The notes under the pieces were generated by a model. It saw only the letters and a list, made by a program, of their open reading frames with translations. It was not told the DNA's origin and did no database searches. DNA of 64,000 nucleotides, taken from positions 116,300 through 180,299 of the forward strand of contig DAOTXR010000037.1 of NCBI GenBank assembly GCA_034435375.1. Reading direction: 5' to 3'. The translations under genes and the position numbers were made by a program. Within the stretch, counting starts at the first letter, position 1, and each line of letters opens with the position of its first letter. Below, one piece after another: positions 52,134-60,783 of the stretch. The stretch comes from DAOTXR01 sp034435375 (GTDB taxonomy: Bacteria; Chloroflexota; Anaerolineae; Aggregatilineales; UBA3940).

Positions 52134-53384
52134 ATGGGCTACGGCGAAGAACGCGATCGCGACGTTGAGTTGGTGGCTGATCTGTTGGAGAAAGCGGAAG
52201 AGCAGGGCTACCTGACGACTGACGATATCTTTGATGCATTTCCCGACCTGGATGAAGACAGCTTCGAACAGGCGGAGGAAGTGTTCATTGCGCTGGCTGC
52301 GGCAGGCATCAAGATCCTAGACGGCCAAGACGAATTGTCCGCCGAGGGTGAGGAAGCCTTGATCCTCGAATTGGAGGAGGCCGGCGACGAAGAGGACGAG
52401 ATGCCCTTTGATCTGACGCAGCTAGCCGACTTGACCGACGAGGACGATCCTGCCTTTGATCTCTCTGGCATCGCCTCGGATGACACCGTGGGGCTTTACC
52501 TCAAGGAGATGGCTCAGGTACCGCTTCTCACTAATGAGGAAGAGATCGACCTGGCACGCCGTCTGGAGCTGGGCAATATCGCCAGCGACAGGCTCCGATC
52601 GAATGGCAGGGGCCTTTCCGACGAGGTACGAAGCTCGCTCGAGGCGGCCAGCGAAGATGGCAGGTCCGCTCGCGAGCACCTGATTAAGGCCAATACTCGC
52701 CTGGTGGTCAGCATTGCCAAGAAGTACGTCGGGCGCGGGGTTCCATTTCTGGATCTGATCCAGGAAGGCAACTTGGGGCTGATGAAGGCTGTTGAGAAGT
52801 TCGACTACCGGCGCGGTTACCGCTTCAGCACCTACGCCACATGGTGGATCCGTCAGACGATCACGCGCGCCATCGCGGACCAGGGGCGCACGATCCGTGT
52901 GCCGGTCCACATGTCCGATCGCATTCGTAGGCTGTACAAGACCGCGCGCCAGCTCGAGCAACGTAATGGTCGCAAACCCACCCCTGAGGAAATCGCAGAC
53001 GTGTTGGATATCGAGCCGCGCAAGGTTCAGTGGATGTTGCGCGTGAGCTGGCAGCCACTTTCGCTTGAGCACCCGGTCGGGGAAGAGGAAGACAGCGAAC
53101 TTGGCTCGTTCATCGAGGATGAAACGACGCCCACACCCACTGAAAGTGTCCACGACAATCTGCTGCGCGAGAAAGTCGAGGAGATGTTGGCGACGCTTAC
53201 GCCACGCGAGGCACGCATCCTAAGGTTACGCTTTGGGTTGCAGAACGGACGCGCCTATACGCTGGAGGAGGTTGGGCAAAAGTTCGGGTTGACGCGCGAG
53301 CGCATCCGGCAGATCGAAGGCAAGGCATTACGGCGGCTGCGTCACCCACGTCGCTCACGCCAGTTGCGCGATTATCTCCTGTAA
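52134..53384 (+). CDS. RNA polymerase sigma factor RpoD-type
   Basis: A 416-residue primary-type sigma factor. A region 1.1-like N-terminus (VELVADLLEKAEEQGYLTTDDI) and an acidic stretch are followed by region 1.2, region 2 (NLGLMKAVEKFDYRRGYRFSTYATWWIRQ split over 2.2-2.4), region 3 and region 4 with ERIRQIEGKALRRLRHP. It recruits core RNA polymerase to -10/-35 promoters such as those in this window. GGAG lies eight bases before the ATG at 52134. A second primary-type sigma gene is about 2.2 kb away. Confidence 0.95.
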   Translation: MGYGEERDRDVELVADLLEKAEEQGYLTTDDIFDAFPDLDEDSFEQAEEVFIALAAAGIKILDGQDELSAEGEEALILELEEAGDEEDEMPFDLTQLADLTDEDDPAFDLSGIASDDTVGLYLKEMAQVPLLTNEEEIDLARRLELGNIASDRLRSNGRGLSDEVRSSLEAASEDGRSAREHLIKANTRLVVSIAKKYVGRGVPFLDLIQEGNLGLMKAVEKFDYRRGYRFSTYATWWIRQTITRAIADQGRTIRVPVHMSDRIRRLYKTARQLEQRNGRKPTPEEIADVLDIEPRKVQWMLRVSWQPLSLEHPVGEEEDSELGSFIEDETTPTPTESVHDNLLREKVEEMLATLTPREARILRLRFGLQNGRAYTLEEVGQKFGLTRERIRQIEGKALRRLRHPRRSRQLRDYLL

Positions 53385-53415
53385 GTGGGTCTTATTCTTT
53401 CATTGGGTAGTGCGT

Positions 53416-53455
53416 CTCAGGCGTGCGGCTCAAGGGTCGCACGCCTGAGGGTTTT
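53416..53455 (+). terminator. Terminator after the sigma gene
   Basis: A perfect 12-bp stem, CTCAGGCGTGCG with its complement, a 10-nt loop, and then GGTTTTCTT. This is a convincing intrinsic terminator. Confidence 0.88.
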
Positions 53456-53544
53456 CTTGCCTATGTTGGGCTGGTCTGGCTCCATGGGGTCGGATAATGG
53501 GGGTGTGTTTTGTAGGACTGGATTTCGGCGCGCCCTTCTGGCCA

Positions 53545-53553
53545 TGTTATAAT
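53545..53553 (+). promoter_or_regulatory. Extended -10 promoter for gatC
   Basis: TG-T-TATAAT is a perfect extended -10 about 32 bases before the ATG; the -35 (TTTCGG or TTCGGC at 18-19 bp) is weak. Confidence 0.6.
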
Positions 53554-53584
53554 CCTAACCTAACCCCATCAGCGAGGAACAGCC

Positions 53585-53872
53585 ATGATGCTCAGCCTAG
53601 AACAAGTTGAACATATTGCGGAGCTTGCCAAGTTAGCGCTCACCGACGAGGAAAAGGAGCGCTATCGTGAGCAGCTTTCGGCTATTCTGGACTATGCTGC
53701 ACGTCTGCAGGCGATCCCCACAGATGATATTCCACCCACTGCCACTGTCCTGCCAGTCGACACCGTGTTGCGCGAAGATGCTGCCCGGCCCTCCATTCCA
53801 CGCGACGAACTGCTTGAAAATGCTGCTGAGAAGGAAGAAGGCATGTTCCGTGTGGATGTGGTGCTGGATTGA
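53585..53872 (+). CDS. gatC: Asp/Glu-tRNA(Asn/Gln) amidotransferase subunit C
   Basis: A 95-residue GatC (LSLEQVEHIAELAKLALTDEEKERY). It stabilises the GatA-GatB complex that turns mischarged Glu-tRNA(Gln) and Asp-tRNA(Asn) into the correct forms. It overlaps the gatA frame region. A second ATG follows at 53588. Confidence 0.95.
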   Translation: MMLSLEQVEHIAELAKLALTDEEKERYREQLSAILDYAARLQAIPTDDIPPTATVLPVDTVLREDAARPSIPRDELLENAAEKEEGMFRVDVVLD

Positions 53873-53877
53873 CGGCT

Positions 53878-55335
53878 ATGGCTGACCTGACTGACCTAAC
53901 CATCCAAGAGGCGCACACCCTGCTCCGGCAGGGCCAGGTCTCGTGTGTCGAGCTGACCAGTGCTTATCTGGATCGCATCGATGCGCTGGACAGCATCATC
54001 CAGGGTTACCTGACCGTCACCGCCGAGCAAGCACTTGATCAGGCCCGCCGGGCTGATGCTCGCCGAGCGGCTGGTGAAGATCACCCACTGTTGGGGATGC
54101 CATTGGCGTATAAAGACGTGCTGACCACACGCGGCGTGCAGACGACCTGCGGATCGAGGATTCTCGAAGGCTATCGCCCGCCCTACACTGCCACGGCTAT
54201 AGAGCGGCTGGAGGTATGCGGTGCAGTGATGCTGGGCAAGACCAACATGGATGAGTTTGCAATGGGGTCTTCCACCGAGAACTCTGCCTATGGCGTTACG
54301 CGCAACCCATGGAACACCGAGCATGTCCCCGGCGGATCGAGCGGCGGAAGTGCGGCAGTAGTTGCAGCGCGCATGGCATCGGGTGCGCTTGGCACCGACA
54401 CAGGCGGAAGCATCCGACAGCCGGCTTCATTGTGCGGGTGTGTGGGCCTTAAGCCCAGCTATGGTCGAGTGTCGCGCTATGGGTTGGTTGCATTTGCCTC
54501 CTCACTGGATTCCATCGGTCCCTTTGCCCGCAGCGTTGCCGATGTTGCCTTGCTGCTAGGCGTCGTGGCTGGCCACGATCCACTCGACTCGACCTCGGTA
54601 GATGTACCGGTGCCCAACTACGTGGCTGCGTTGCGAGCGGATGTGCAAGGGGTCCGAGTCGGCGTGCCGCAAGAATACTTCATCGAAGGGATGCAGCCCG
54701 AGGTCGAGATGGCAGTACAGGCCGCTATTGACACGCTTGAGTCGCTAGGCGCAGAGATCAAGCCTGTTAGCCTGCCTCACACCGATGTGGCCCTGCCGGT
54801 GTACTACCTGATCGCCCCAGCGGAAGCCTCGGCTAACCTGGCCCGCTTTGAAGGGATACGCTACGGCCCTCGCCTGAGCACTGGGCAGATGTGGGAGACC
54901 TATCGCCAGACAAGAGGGGTAGGCTTTGGCCCGGAGGTGAAACGACGCATCATGCTGGGCACCTATGCGCTCTCGGCAGGCTACTATGACGCTTACTACC
55001 TCAAGGCGCAGAAAGTCCGTACACTCATCAAGCGCGACTTCGACATGGCTTTCGAGTCGGTGGACGTGATTGCCTGTCCGGCCTCACCCACGACGGCTTT
55101 TCGTATCGGCGAGCGCACCGACGACCCGCTCCAGATGTACCTGTCGGACATCTTCACGCTGGCCGTGAACCTGGCCGGGGTGTGCGGCATCTCGGTGCCC
55201 TGCGGGTTTGACAAGTGCAATCTGCCTATCGGCCTGCAACTGATCGGCCCTGCCTTTCAGGAGGAGCGCATTCTGCACGTAGCCTACGCCTATGAGCAGG
55301 CGACTGAATGGCACACGCACCTACCCACACTGTGA
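53878..55335 (+). CDS. gatA: Asp/Glu-tRNA(Asn/Gln) amidotransferase subunit A
   Basis: A 485-residue amidase-signature enzyme that releases ammonia from glutamine. The Lys-Ser-Ser core is present: AYKDVLTT, GGSSGGSAA and GTDTGGSIRQPAS. The ATG at 53878 is chosen; the frame opens at TTG 53869 within the end of gatC. gatB is not in the window, so the third subunit is elsewhere. Confidence 0.95.
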   Translation: MADLTDLTIQEAHTLLRQGQVSCVELTSAYLDRIDALDSIIQGYLTVTAEQALDQARRADARRAAGEDHPLLGMPLAYKDVLTTRGVQTTCGSRILEGYRPPYTATAIERLEVCGAVMLGKTNMDEFAMGSSTENSAYGVTRNPWNTEHVPGGSSGGSAAVVAARMASGALGTDTGGSIRQPASLCGCVGLKPSYGRVSRYGLVAFASSLDSIGPFARSVADVALLLGVVAGHDPLDSTSVDVPVPNYVAALRADVQGVRVGVPQEYFIEGMQPEVEMAVQAAIDTLESLGAEIKPVSLPHTDVALPVYYLIAPAEASANLARFEGIRYGPRLSTGQMWETYRQTRGVGFGPEVKRRIMLGTYALSAGYYDAYYLKAQKVRTLIKRDFDMAFESVDVIACPASPTTAFRIGERTDDPLQMYLSDIFTLAVNLAGVCGISVPCGFDKCNLPIGLQLIGPAFQEERILHVAYAYEQATEWHTHLPTL

Positions 55336-55415
55336 GTTTGCCCTCTGTACACAACGCAGTCCCTGTTGCCCACAGGCGAAGTACACTGCTATGCTACATA
55401 CTGACGAGTCGCAAA

Positions 55416-55459
55416 AGGAGAAGCGATGCTGCCCCCTCATGAACAGCACCGCTTCTCCT
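55416..55459. terminator. Hairpin between gatA and the second sigma gene
   Basis: AGGAGAAGCG pairs with CGCTTCTCCT, extended inward by TGCTG with CAGCA (one mismatch). It sits between convergent genes and may terminate both, though no T-tract follows. Confidence 0.5.
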
Positions 55460-55570
55460 ATACGCTGGCCGATTGAGATTCGAGACTCTGCTTACATTAA
55501 AGAAAGGTCTGTAGTCTGGTCCGGGCAAGACGCTTCACATGGACCGTTGCCAACTCACGCACTTGATGTT

Positions 55571-56575
55571 CTACGGAGCCAGAAAGTCACGTAGCACGGT
55601 GGCAAACTGCGGCTGACGCAAACGACGGAGCGCCTGGCGCTCGATCTGGCGAATCCGTTCGCGCGACAGCCCCATGGTTTCGCCCACCTGTTCCAGCGTC
55701 TGCGGCACACCGTTATCCAGCCCGAAACGCAGGCGCAGGATTTGCGCCTCACGCGGAAGCAGATCGCTCAGGATGTGCTCAATGGTTTCAGTCAGAGCAA
55801 TGGTGTGCATGGCCTCATCGGGCGTCACTGACTCCTCGTCCTCAAGGAAGTCACCGAACTCGCTATCATCGCCCACTGGCGTCTCCAGCGCGATGGTCTG
55901 AGGGTTGGCCTCTAACGTGTCGCGCACCTCGATAGGGGACATTTCCAGGTGCTCACCAAGCTCCTGCACAGTTGGCTCGCGTCCCAACTCCTGCCCCAGA
56001 ATTTCGTTGGCGGTATTGATCCGACGCAATTGATCAGAGAGATGCAGCGGCAATCGGATAGTGCGCGACTTCTGCGACAGCGCACGGGTGATGGTCTGGC
56101 GGATCCACCAGCTCGCATAGGTGCTGAAGCGGTTGCCCATCGTGTAGTCGAATTTGTCGACCGCGATCATCAGGCCAATGTTGCCTTCCTGGATCAGGTC
56201 AGACATGGGCAGGCCCTGGTTGCGGTATCGCTTGGCAATACTCACCACCAGACGAGTGTTGGCACGAGCCAGATGCTCGCGGGCAGCCTGGCCATCTTGC
56301 ACAACCTGCCTCAGCATCTCTGCCTGTTCGGCGGGGAGGTCAGGATTCTCTTCAAGAAAATGTGCGGCCTCGCTACCTCGCGCGATGCGCTTGGCCAGCG
56401 CTACTTCCTGCTCCGCGGAAAGCAGTGGTTCAGAGGCCATCTGGCGGAAGTAGAGGCTTACTGTGTCATCCGCCGGGATGTGATCGATGTTCTCCGGGAT
56501 CGCCTTCAGGTTCGCAAACAGCCCTTCGTCCTCACCCAAACTATCTACAAGCATCTCGATCTCTGCTGTCTTCAT
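55571..56575 (-). CDS. Primary-type sigma factor without region 1.1
   Basis: A 334-residue sigma-70. Residues ~30-50 are DTVSLYFRQMASEPLLSAEQE (region 1.2-like), then region 2 (YTMGNRFSTYASWWIRQ), region 3 and region 4 with ERIRQIERQALRRLRQP. It lacks the region 1.1 found in the other sigma gene. Regions 2.4 and 4.2 are close to those of the primary factor, so it probably reads similar promoters (group 2 type). AAAGGG precedes the ATG, and the promoter lies in the repeat region upstream. Confidence 0.92.
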   Translation of the reverse strand: MKTAEIEMLVDSLGEDEGLFANLKAIPENIDHIPADDTVSLYFRQMASEPLLSAEQEVALAKRIARGSEAAHFLEENPDLPAEQAEMLRQVVQDGQAAREHLARANTRLVVSIAKRYRNQGLPMSDLIQEGNIGLMIAVDKFDYTMGNRFSTYASWWIRQTITRALSQKSRTIRLPLHLSDQLRRINTANEILGQELGREPTVQELGEHLEMSPIEVRDTLEANPQTIALETPVGDDSEFGDFLEDEESVTPDEAMHTIALTETIEHILSDLLPREAQILRLRFGLDNGVPQTLEQVGETMGLSRERIRQIERQALRRLRQPQFATVLRDFLAP

Positions 56576-56616
56576 AACGTTTACCCTTTATGGTGAACGG
56601 CGCCGTGCGATCTCAT

Positions 56617-56645
56617 GTATACAATATGTACAATATATGTACAAT
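56617..56645 (-). promoter_or_regulatory. Promoter TTGTAC-17-TATACA in a repeat array
   Basis: On the minus strand a TTGTAC -35 and TATACA -10 are 17 bp apart. The -35 is one of several TACAATA-type repeats starting at 56621, 56630, 56641 and 56652, with periods of 9, 11 and 11 bases, which may also bind a regulator. Confidence 0.5.
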
Positions 56646-56761
56646 AATAATACAACAGCGGCGGGGGTTTGTCAAGCTTTGGCACTGGGTCACCATATTC
56701 TATAATATAGACAATTATAGACCAGATTATCTTACATTAATATTAGAATCGTGTGAGAACC

Positions 56762-56779
56762 CTTTGGATTCATCCAAAG
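56762..56779. repeat. CTTTGGAT inverted repeat
   Basis: CTTTGGAT, two bases (TC), then ATCCAAAG: a perfect 8-bp inverted repeat in the AT-rich gap between the second sigma gene and the zinc-ribbon gene. It could be an operator or part of a terminator. Confidence 0.35.
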
Positions 56780-56874
56780 AGGACTATTTGGGGAAATGTA
56801 CCAAGAGCTGGGCCGGGAGGAGATTCGCGATAACCGAGACGTGCAGTGGACAACTCTGCTAGATTGCGCAGCGA

Positions 56875-57783
56875 TCACGGGAACAGTCGGTGCACCAGAC
56901 GCCCCAGTAGGTAGAGCAGCATCGGAAGCAACGCCAGACCAAACACCGCTGTAGCAAACAGATAGGCATACTCAATATCGTCGGGGCGAGGTGGGTTGCT
57001 CAATGACACGGCCAGCGCATTCCACCACGCCGTCACAAAGAGCCAGATCACGCCGAGAACTGATGAGACGTTCGTCCCCATCTGTATCTGCATCTCTTCT
57101 AGCCAGGCCGCCAGATGAATCGACGATGACAACTTACCTGCTACTGTTCCGATCTGGTTGAAGTTGAAGCCAATGAGCATTGCCGCGCCCATCAGCATGA
57201 GCATCCATCCCCAGAAGGACCTCTGACGCGGGCGATGGGCTTGCTGTCTGGTAGCGTGGCGCCGTTGGCGTTGCTCAACGGCCTGCCGCATGGAAGTGTC
57301 GATAGCCCGCCACTCGCGCACGCCATAGGTGGGGTTATAATGGCGGCTGGCAGCCAGTTCTGCCTGGGCGCGCTGCTGCTGGATACGCTCGCGGAGGATA
57401 GGCACCCACTCCTCGCGTTGCGCCTCAATGGTCCGCATCCGGATCAGCCGGCCCTGGTGTGCTCCACAGTGGTTACAGACCGCCGTGTAGACCGGTCGTT
57501 CACAGCGGGCACAACGGCTCGCCAGCCCTGTGCCGCACTCCACACAGAAGTTAACTGAACCGTCGTTGAGTGCGCCACACGCATTGCACTCCCAACTCAA
57601 CGGCAATAAGTTACATCCCGATCGGTCGGGATACCCCAGTGTCCAGCAGTGAGGGCACCGGATGCGCGGCTGCCACGTGGGCAGATCGACCGTGCCACCA
57701 CAGTGGATGCATCGCAACGACGATGCCTGACCCGACTCGGTCCAGATCACTGTGGACTGCGGCGTCCCAAGGTTGGTTGACAT
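56875..57783 (-). CDS. Zinc-ribbon membrane protein
   Basis: A 302-residue protein. The N-terminal ~110 residues hold four CxxC pairs and similar (CIHCGG, CPHC, CNACG, CVECG, CARCERP, CNHCG), a run of zinc ribbons. A basic, helical Gln/Arg-rich stretch follows, then three hydrophobic segments (about 205-225, 245-270 and 280-300). CAGGAACT precedes the ATG at 57783. No family function is recognised; the layout suggests a membrane protein with a cytoplasmic zinc-ribbon head. Confidence 0.65.
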   Translation of the reverse strand: MSTNLGTPQSTVIWTESGQASSLRCIHCGGTVDLPTWQPRIRCPHCWTLGYPDRSGCNLLPLSWECNACGALNDGSVNFCVECGTGLASRCARCERPVYTAVCNHCGAHQGRLIRMRTIEAQREEWVPILRERIQQQRAQAELAASRHYNPTYGVREWRAIDTSMRQAVEQRQRRHATRQQAHRPRQRSFWGWMLMLMGAAMLIGFNFNQIGTVAGKLSSSIHLAAWLEEMQIQMGTNVSSVLGVIWLFVTAWWNALAVSLSNPPRPDDIEYAYLFATAVFGLALLPMLLYLLGRLVHRLFP

Positions 57784-57922
57784 AGTTCCTGATACAACTC
57801 CAACCATTCCTACAATCCCTTACAGTATATCGTATCCGGCACATACCGTGGTACAAAGCCCCAGAAAATGGGGGGCAGGCTGTCAGTTTCCTCCGTTCTC
57901 CGTGAGCAGCAAAGACAATCTA

Positions 57923-57951
57923 TTGCATGATCAATATACGTGGTATATAAA
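57923..57951 (+). promoter_or_regulatory. Promoter TTGCAT-17-TATAAA
   Basis: The -35 TTGCAT and the -10 TATAAA are 17 bp apart, about 22 bases before the ATG of the lipoprotein gene. The short leader contains the GCAGGAGG ribosome site. Confidence 0.55.
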
Positions 57952-57972
57952 CGGCCTGTTGCAGGAGGAACC

Positions 57973-59031
57973 ATGAGAAAATTGTCCACGCTGGTCGGAG
58001 CAGGGGTATTGATGGCCATGTTTGCCGGGTGTGCAGCGCTCGACCTCGAGATGGATGTCGCTCCGCCCTCACCAACCTCTAGCTCGACGGCAGCACCTGC
58101 TCAGAATGAGACTGGCGCTGCTGCGCCAACTACCCCGCACGACCAGCCTGCCCTGTCGACCGAATCTGTCCAGGTAGAGGCATCGCCCACGCCGGCGCCG
58201 ACGCAGGATGTGCGAGGCAGCAAGCCGTGGCAAACCCTGCCCGTGATTCCTGCCGTCAGCCAGCGGACGGTTGAGATGTACCGCCTTGGCCTTCAGGCAG
58301 GGCGCGATCCGCACCGCTTCTCCGTGATTGGCGAGTGCGAGAGTGAGCTGAGCTGGTACGTGGGCGATACGTTGATCTACGGGTATCTGGCAGGCTTTGA
58401 CGATCCTAGCACGTATCGTCTGGGGACAGATTATGCCTTTCTGCAAGAGGCCATCGATCAGTTCCAGCCCTCTTTCTCCCAGGTACGGGTGGCGGCTCAT
58501 CGTGGCATGAACGCTGCGCAGGTGCTTTCACCGCTCTATTCTGACGCCGAGCTGTGCGACGTGCGCGAGTCTCCCCTAGAATGCGAAGTGAGGCGCAACA
58601 ACCCTAGCATTGTCCTGGTCAGCATGGAGACATGGTTTTACGACCGCCCGATCTCGACCTACGAGACCTACATGCGCAACATCTTGGATTACCTGATCGA
58701 ACAGAACATTGTGCCAGTGCTCGTCACCGCTGCTGAGAACCACAGCCACAGCCAGGATTTGAACGCCATCCTTGCTCAGCTGGCCCGCGAGTACGATGTT
58801 CCGCTGTGGAATTTCTGGCGGGCGGCGCAGGAGTTGCCCAACGGAGGAGTTGAGGAGCAACCAGATGAGAATGGCTTTCGCCACCTGACCTATGCCCCCA
58901 ACCACTTTGACGATCCGCAGGCCATGCAAGCAGGCTGGCCCATCCGTAACCTGACCGGCTTGCAGGTGCTTGATGCTGTATGGCGAGCAGGCGCGGGCCT
59001 GCCGCAGGTTAACCCGAACATTGGCCAGTGA
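57973..59031 (+). CDS. SGNH-like lipoprotein
   Basis: A 352-residue lipoprotein. The signal ends in MFAGCAA; a Ser/Thr/Pro-rich linker (~35-80) follows. The rest resembles SGNH/GDSL hydrolases: VIGECESE in the first block, then MNAAQVLSPLY, NPSIVLVSMETWF and a final APNHFDDP. The first block has GEC where GDS is usual, so the nucleophile is uncertain. GCAGGAGG lies directly before the ATG at 57973. Its stop overlaps the region just before the acyl-AMP ligase gene. Confidence 0.68.
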   Translation: MRKLSTLVGAGVLMAMFAGCAALDLEMDVAPPSPTSSSTAAPAQNETGAAAPTTPHDQPALSTESVQVEASPTPAPTQDVRGSKPWQTLPVIPAVSQRTVEMYRLGLQAGRDPHRFSVIGECESELSWYVGDTLIYGYLAGFDDPSTYRLGTDYAFLQEAIDQFQPSFSQVRVAAHRGMNAAQVLSPLYSDAELCDVRESPLECEVRRNNPSIVLVSMETWFYDRPISTYETYMRNILDYLIEQNIVPVLVTAAENHSHSQDLNAILAQLAREYDVPLWNFWRAAQELPNGGVEEQPDENGFRHLTYAPNHFDDPQAMQAGWPIRNLTGLQVLDAVWRAGAGLPQVNPNIGQ

Positions 59032-59048
59032 CAAGGAGACTCTTCGTC

Positions 59049-60749
59049 GTGACCATCCCAACTCTCCCAGAGCAGCTCTATCACCTAGCCGTCGAAGCTC
59101 CAGGACGCGAGTCGTTGCGTCTCCTCTACCTGGATCGCGATGACATTGTGCTGAGCCGTGGGCAATTCTTCCGAGCCGCCCGGCATGTCGCGAATCGTCT
59201 ATTGCAGCTCGGCATCGGACGCGGCGATCTTGTCATCATGGTACAGCGCGATTCGCTGCCTCTGGCGACGAGCTTCTTCGGGGTTACGCTGTTGGCGGCC
59301 ATCCCGTCGATCATGCCCTTCCAAACTGAGAAACTGCACCCCGACCGCTACCAGTCGGCCATGGCTGCGTTGATCAACCTGACAAACCCCAGAGCGCTCA
59401 TCACCGAGCCAGAAGTCGCTGACCAGGTGCGTGCCCTACTGCCGAATCGTGCTGATGTGCCGTTGCCTGAGGTGCTGGTCCTTTCACCTGAGGAACTGCT
59501 CAATACCTCTGAGCCTCTGGCATTGGAGGGCGCCTTTGATCCGCATAGCATAGCACTGCTCCAGCACTCATCAGGCACCACTGGCCTGCAAAAGGGTGTG
59601 GCGTTGACCCACCGGGCCATCTTTGAGCAGCTTGATCGCTATGGGCGGGCTATTGGTTTCACTTCCGACGATGTGGTGGTGAGCTGGCTCCCGCTCTATC
59701 ACGATATGGGCCTGATCGCCGGATTCCTGATGCCGCTGCTGTGTGGTGCACGACTTGTCTTAATGTCACCTCTGGACTGGGTACGTGCGCCTCACATGTT
59801 GATGCATGCTATTTCTCAGCACGGCGGAACGCTTTGCTGGCTGCCCAACTTTGCCTACAACTTTTGTGCGCAGAAGATCCGCGACAGTGACTTGGAAGGT
59901 GTTGACTTGAGCAGTGTGCGGGCCTTCATCAACTGCTCTGAACCAGTATACGATCTGAGTCACCGCCTGTTTGCCGAACGGTTTGCCCCCTATCACGTCC
60001 GCGTGAGCCAGCTTGCCACTTGCTATGCGATGGCCGAAGCAGTATTCGGTGTGACTCAAAGCGAGATCGGTACCCCAGCCACAGTCGATGTGGTAGCCCG
60101 CGATGGGCTGCAAGGAGAAAGAATAGCCCGGCCCGTGCCGGAGGGCAGCGAAGGCGCGCGGCGAGTCGTCTCGTCAGGGAGACCTATCGAAGGAATGGAA
60201 GTGCGCATCCTTGACGAGAACCGCCAGCCGTTGCCTGATCGCGCCGTGGGCGAGATTGCCATCCGCAGTTCGCACCTGCTGGTCGAGTACTATCGCCGCC
60301 CGGATGCCACTGCTCAGGCGTTTCACGAAGGCTGGTATCTGACCGGCGACATGGGCTATATGGCTGACGGTGAGGTGTATGTGATGGGTCGTAAGAAGGA
60401 CCTGATCATTGTTGGTGGCAAGAACATCTATCCCCGTGACCTAGAGACGCTAGTCAGCACTGTCGAGGGAGTGCATCCAGGGCGTGTGGTAGCCTTTGGC
60501 ATCCCCAGCCTGGAGCGCGGCACCGAGGATGTGGCGATTGTGGCTGAGTCAGATGTGGAGGACGGGCGCAAGAGCGAACTGGCCGCCAACATCCGCCGGG
60601 CTATCGCTGCGGGGACAGACGTCATGGTGCGCCACGTTGAGATCGTGCCGCGCGGCTGGCTGATCAAGACCAGCAGCGGCAAGGTGGCGCTCTCCGCCAA
60701 CCGCGAGAAATTCCTGGCCAACCACCCAGAGATCGAGTCGGCGCTGTGA
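59049..60749 (+). CDS. Fatty-acyl-AMP ligase (FadD32-type)
   Basis: A 566-residue ANL-superfamily enzyme that activates a fatty acid as acyl-AMP. LLQHSSGTTGLQKG is the AMP-binding loop; SWLPLYHDMGLIAGF and GRKKDLIIVGGKNIYPRDLE are typical of fatty-acyl-AMP ligases, which usually hand the acyl to an acyl-carrier protein rather than CoA. No carrier domain is fused and none lies nearby. The GTG at 59049 has AAGGAG ten bases upstream; a longer frame starts at GTG 59028. It forms an operon with the SGNH-like lipoprotein. Confidence 0.85.
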   Translation: MTIPTLPEQLYHLAVEAPGRESLRLLYLDRDDIVLSRGQFFRAARHVANRLLQLGIGRGDLVIMVQRDSLPLATSFFGVTLLAAIPSIMPFQTEKLHPDRYQSAMAALINLTNPRALITEPEVADQVRALLPNRADVPLPEVLVLSPEELLNTSEPLALEGAFDPHSIALLQHSSGTTGLQKGVALTHRAIFEQLDRYGRAIGFTSDDVVVSWLPLYHDMGLIAGFLMPLLCGARLVLMSPLDWVRAPHMLMHAISQHGGTLCWLPNFAYNFCAQKIRDSDLEGVDLSSVRAFINCSEPVYDLSHRLFAERFAPYHVRVSQLATCYAMAEAVFGVTQSEIGTPATVDVVARDGLQGERIARPVPEGSEGARRVVSSGRPIEGMEVRILDENRQPLPDRAVGEIAIRSSHLLVEYYRRPDATAQAFHEGWYLTGDMGYMADGEVYVMGRKKDLIIVGGKNIYPRDLETLVSTVEGVHPGRVVAFGIPSLERGTEDVAIVAESDVEDGRKSELAANIRRAIAAGTDVMVRHVEIVPRGWLIKTSSGKVALSANREKFLANHPEIESAL

Positions 60750-60783
60750 CAGAATGCATCTGGAGATGAGGCCGAGCACAAGA

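Larger units (their letters stand above)
56576..56874. other. AT-rich gap upstream of the second sigma gene
   Basis: No gene is seen. It holds the promoter at 56617-56645, a set of TACAAT(A)-type repeats, two TATAGAC words near 56705-56722 and a palindrome at 56762-56779. Confidence 0.5.
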
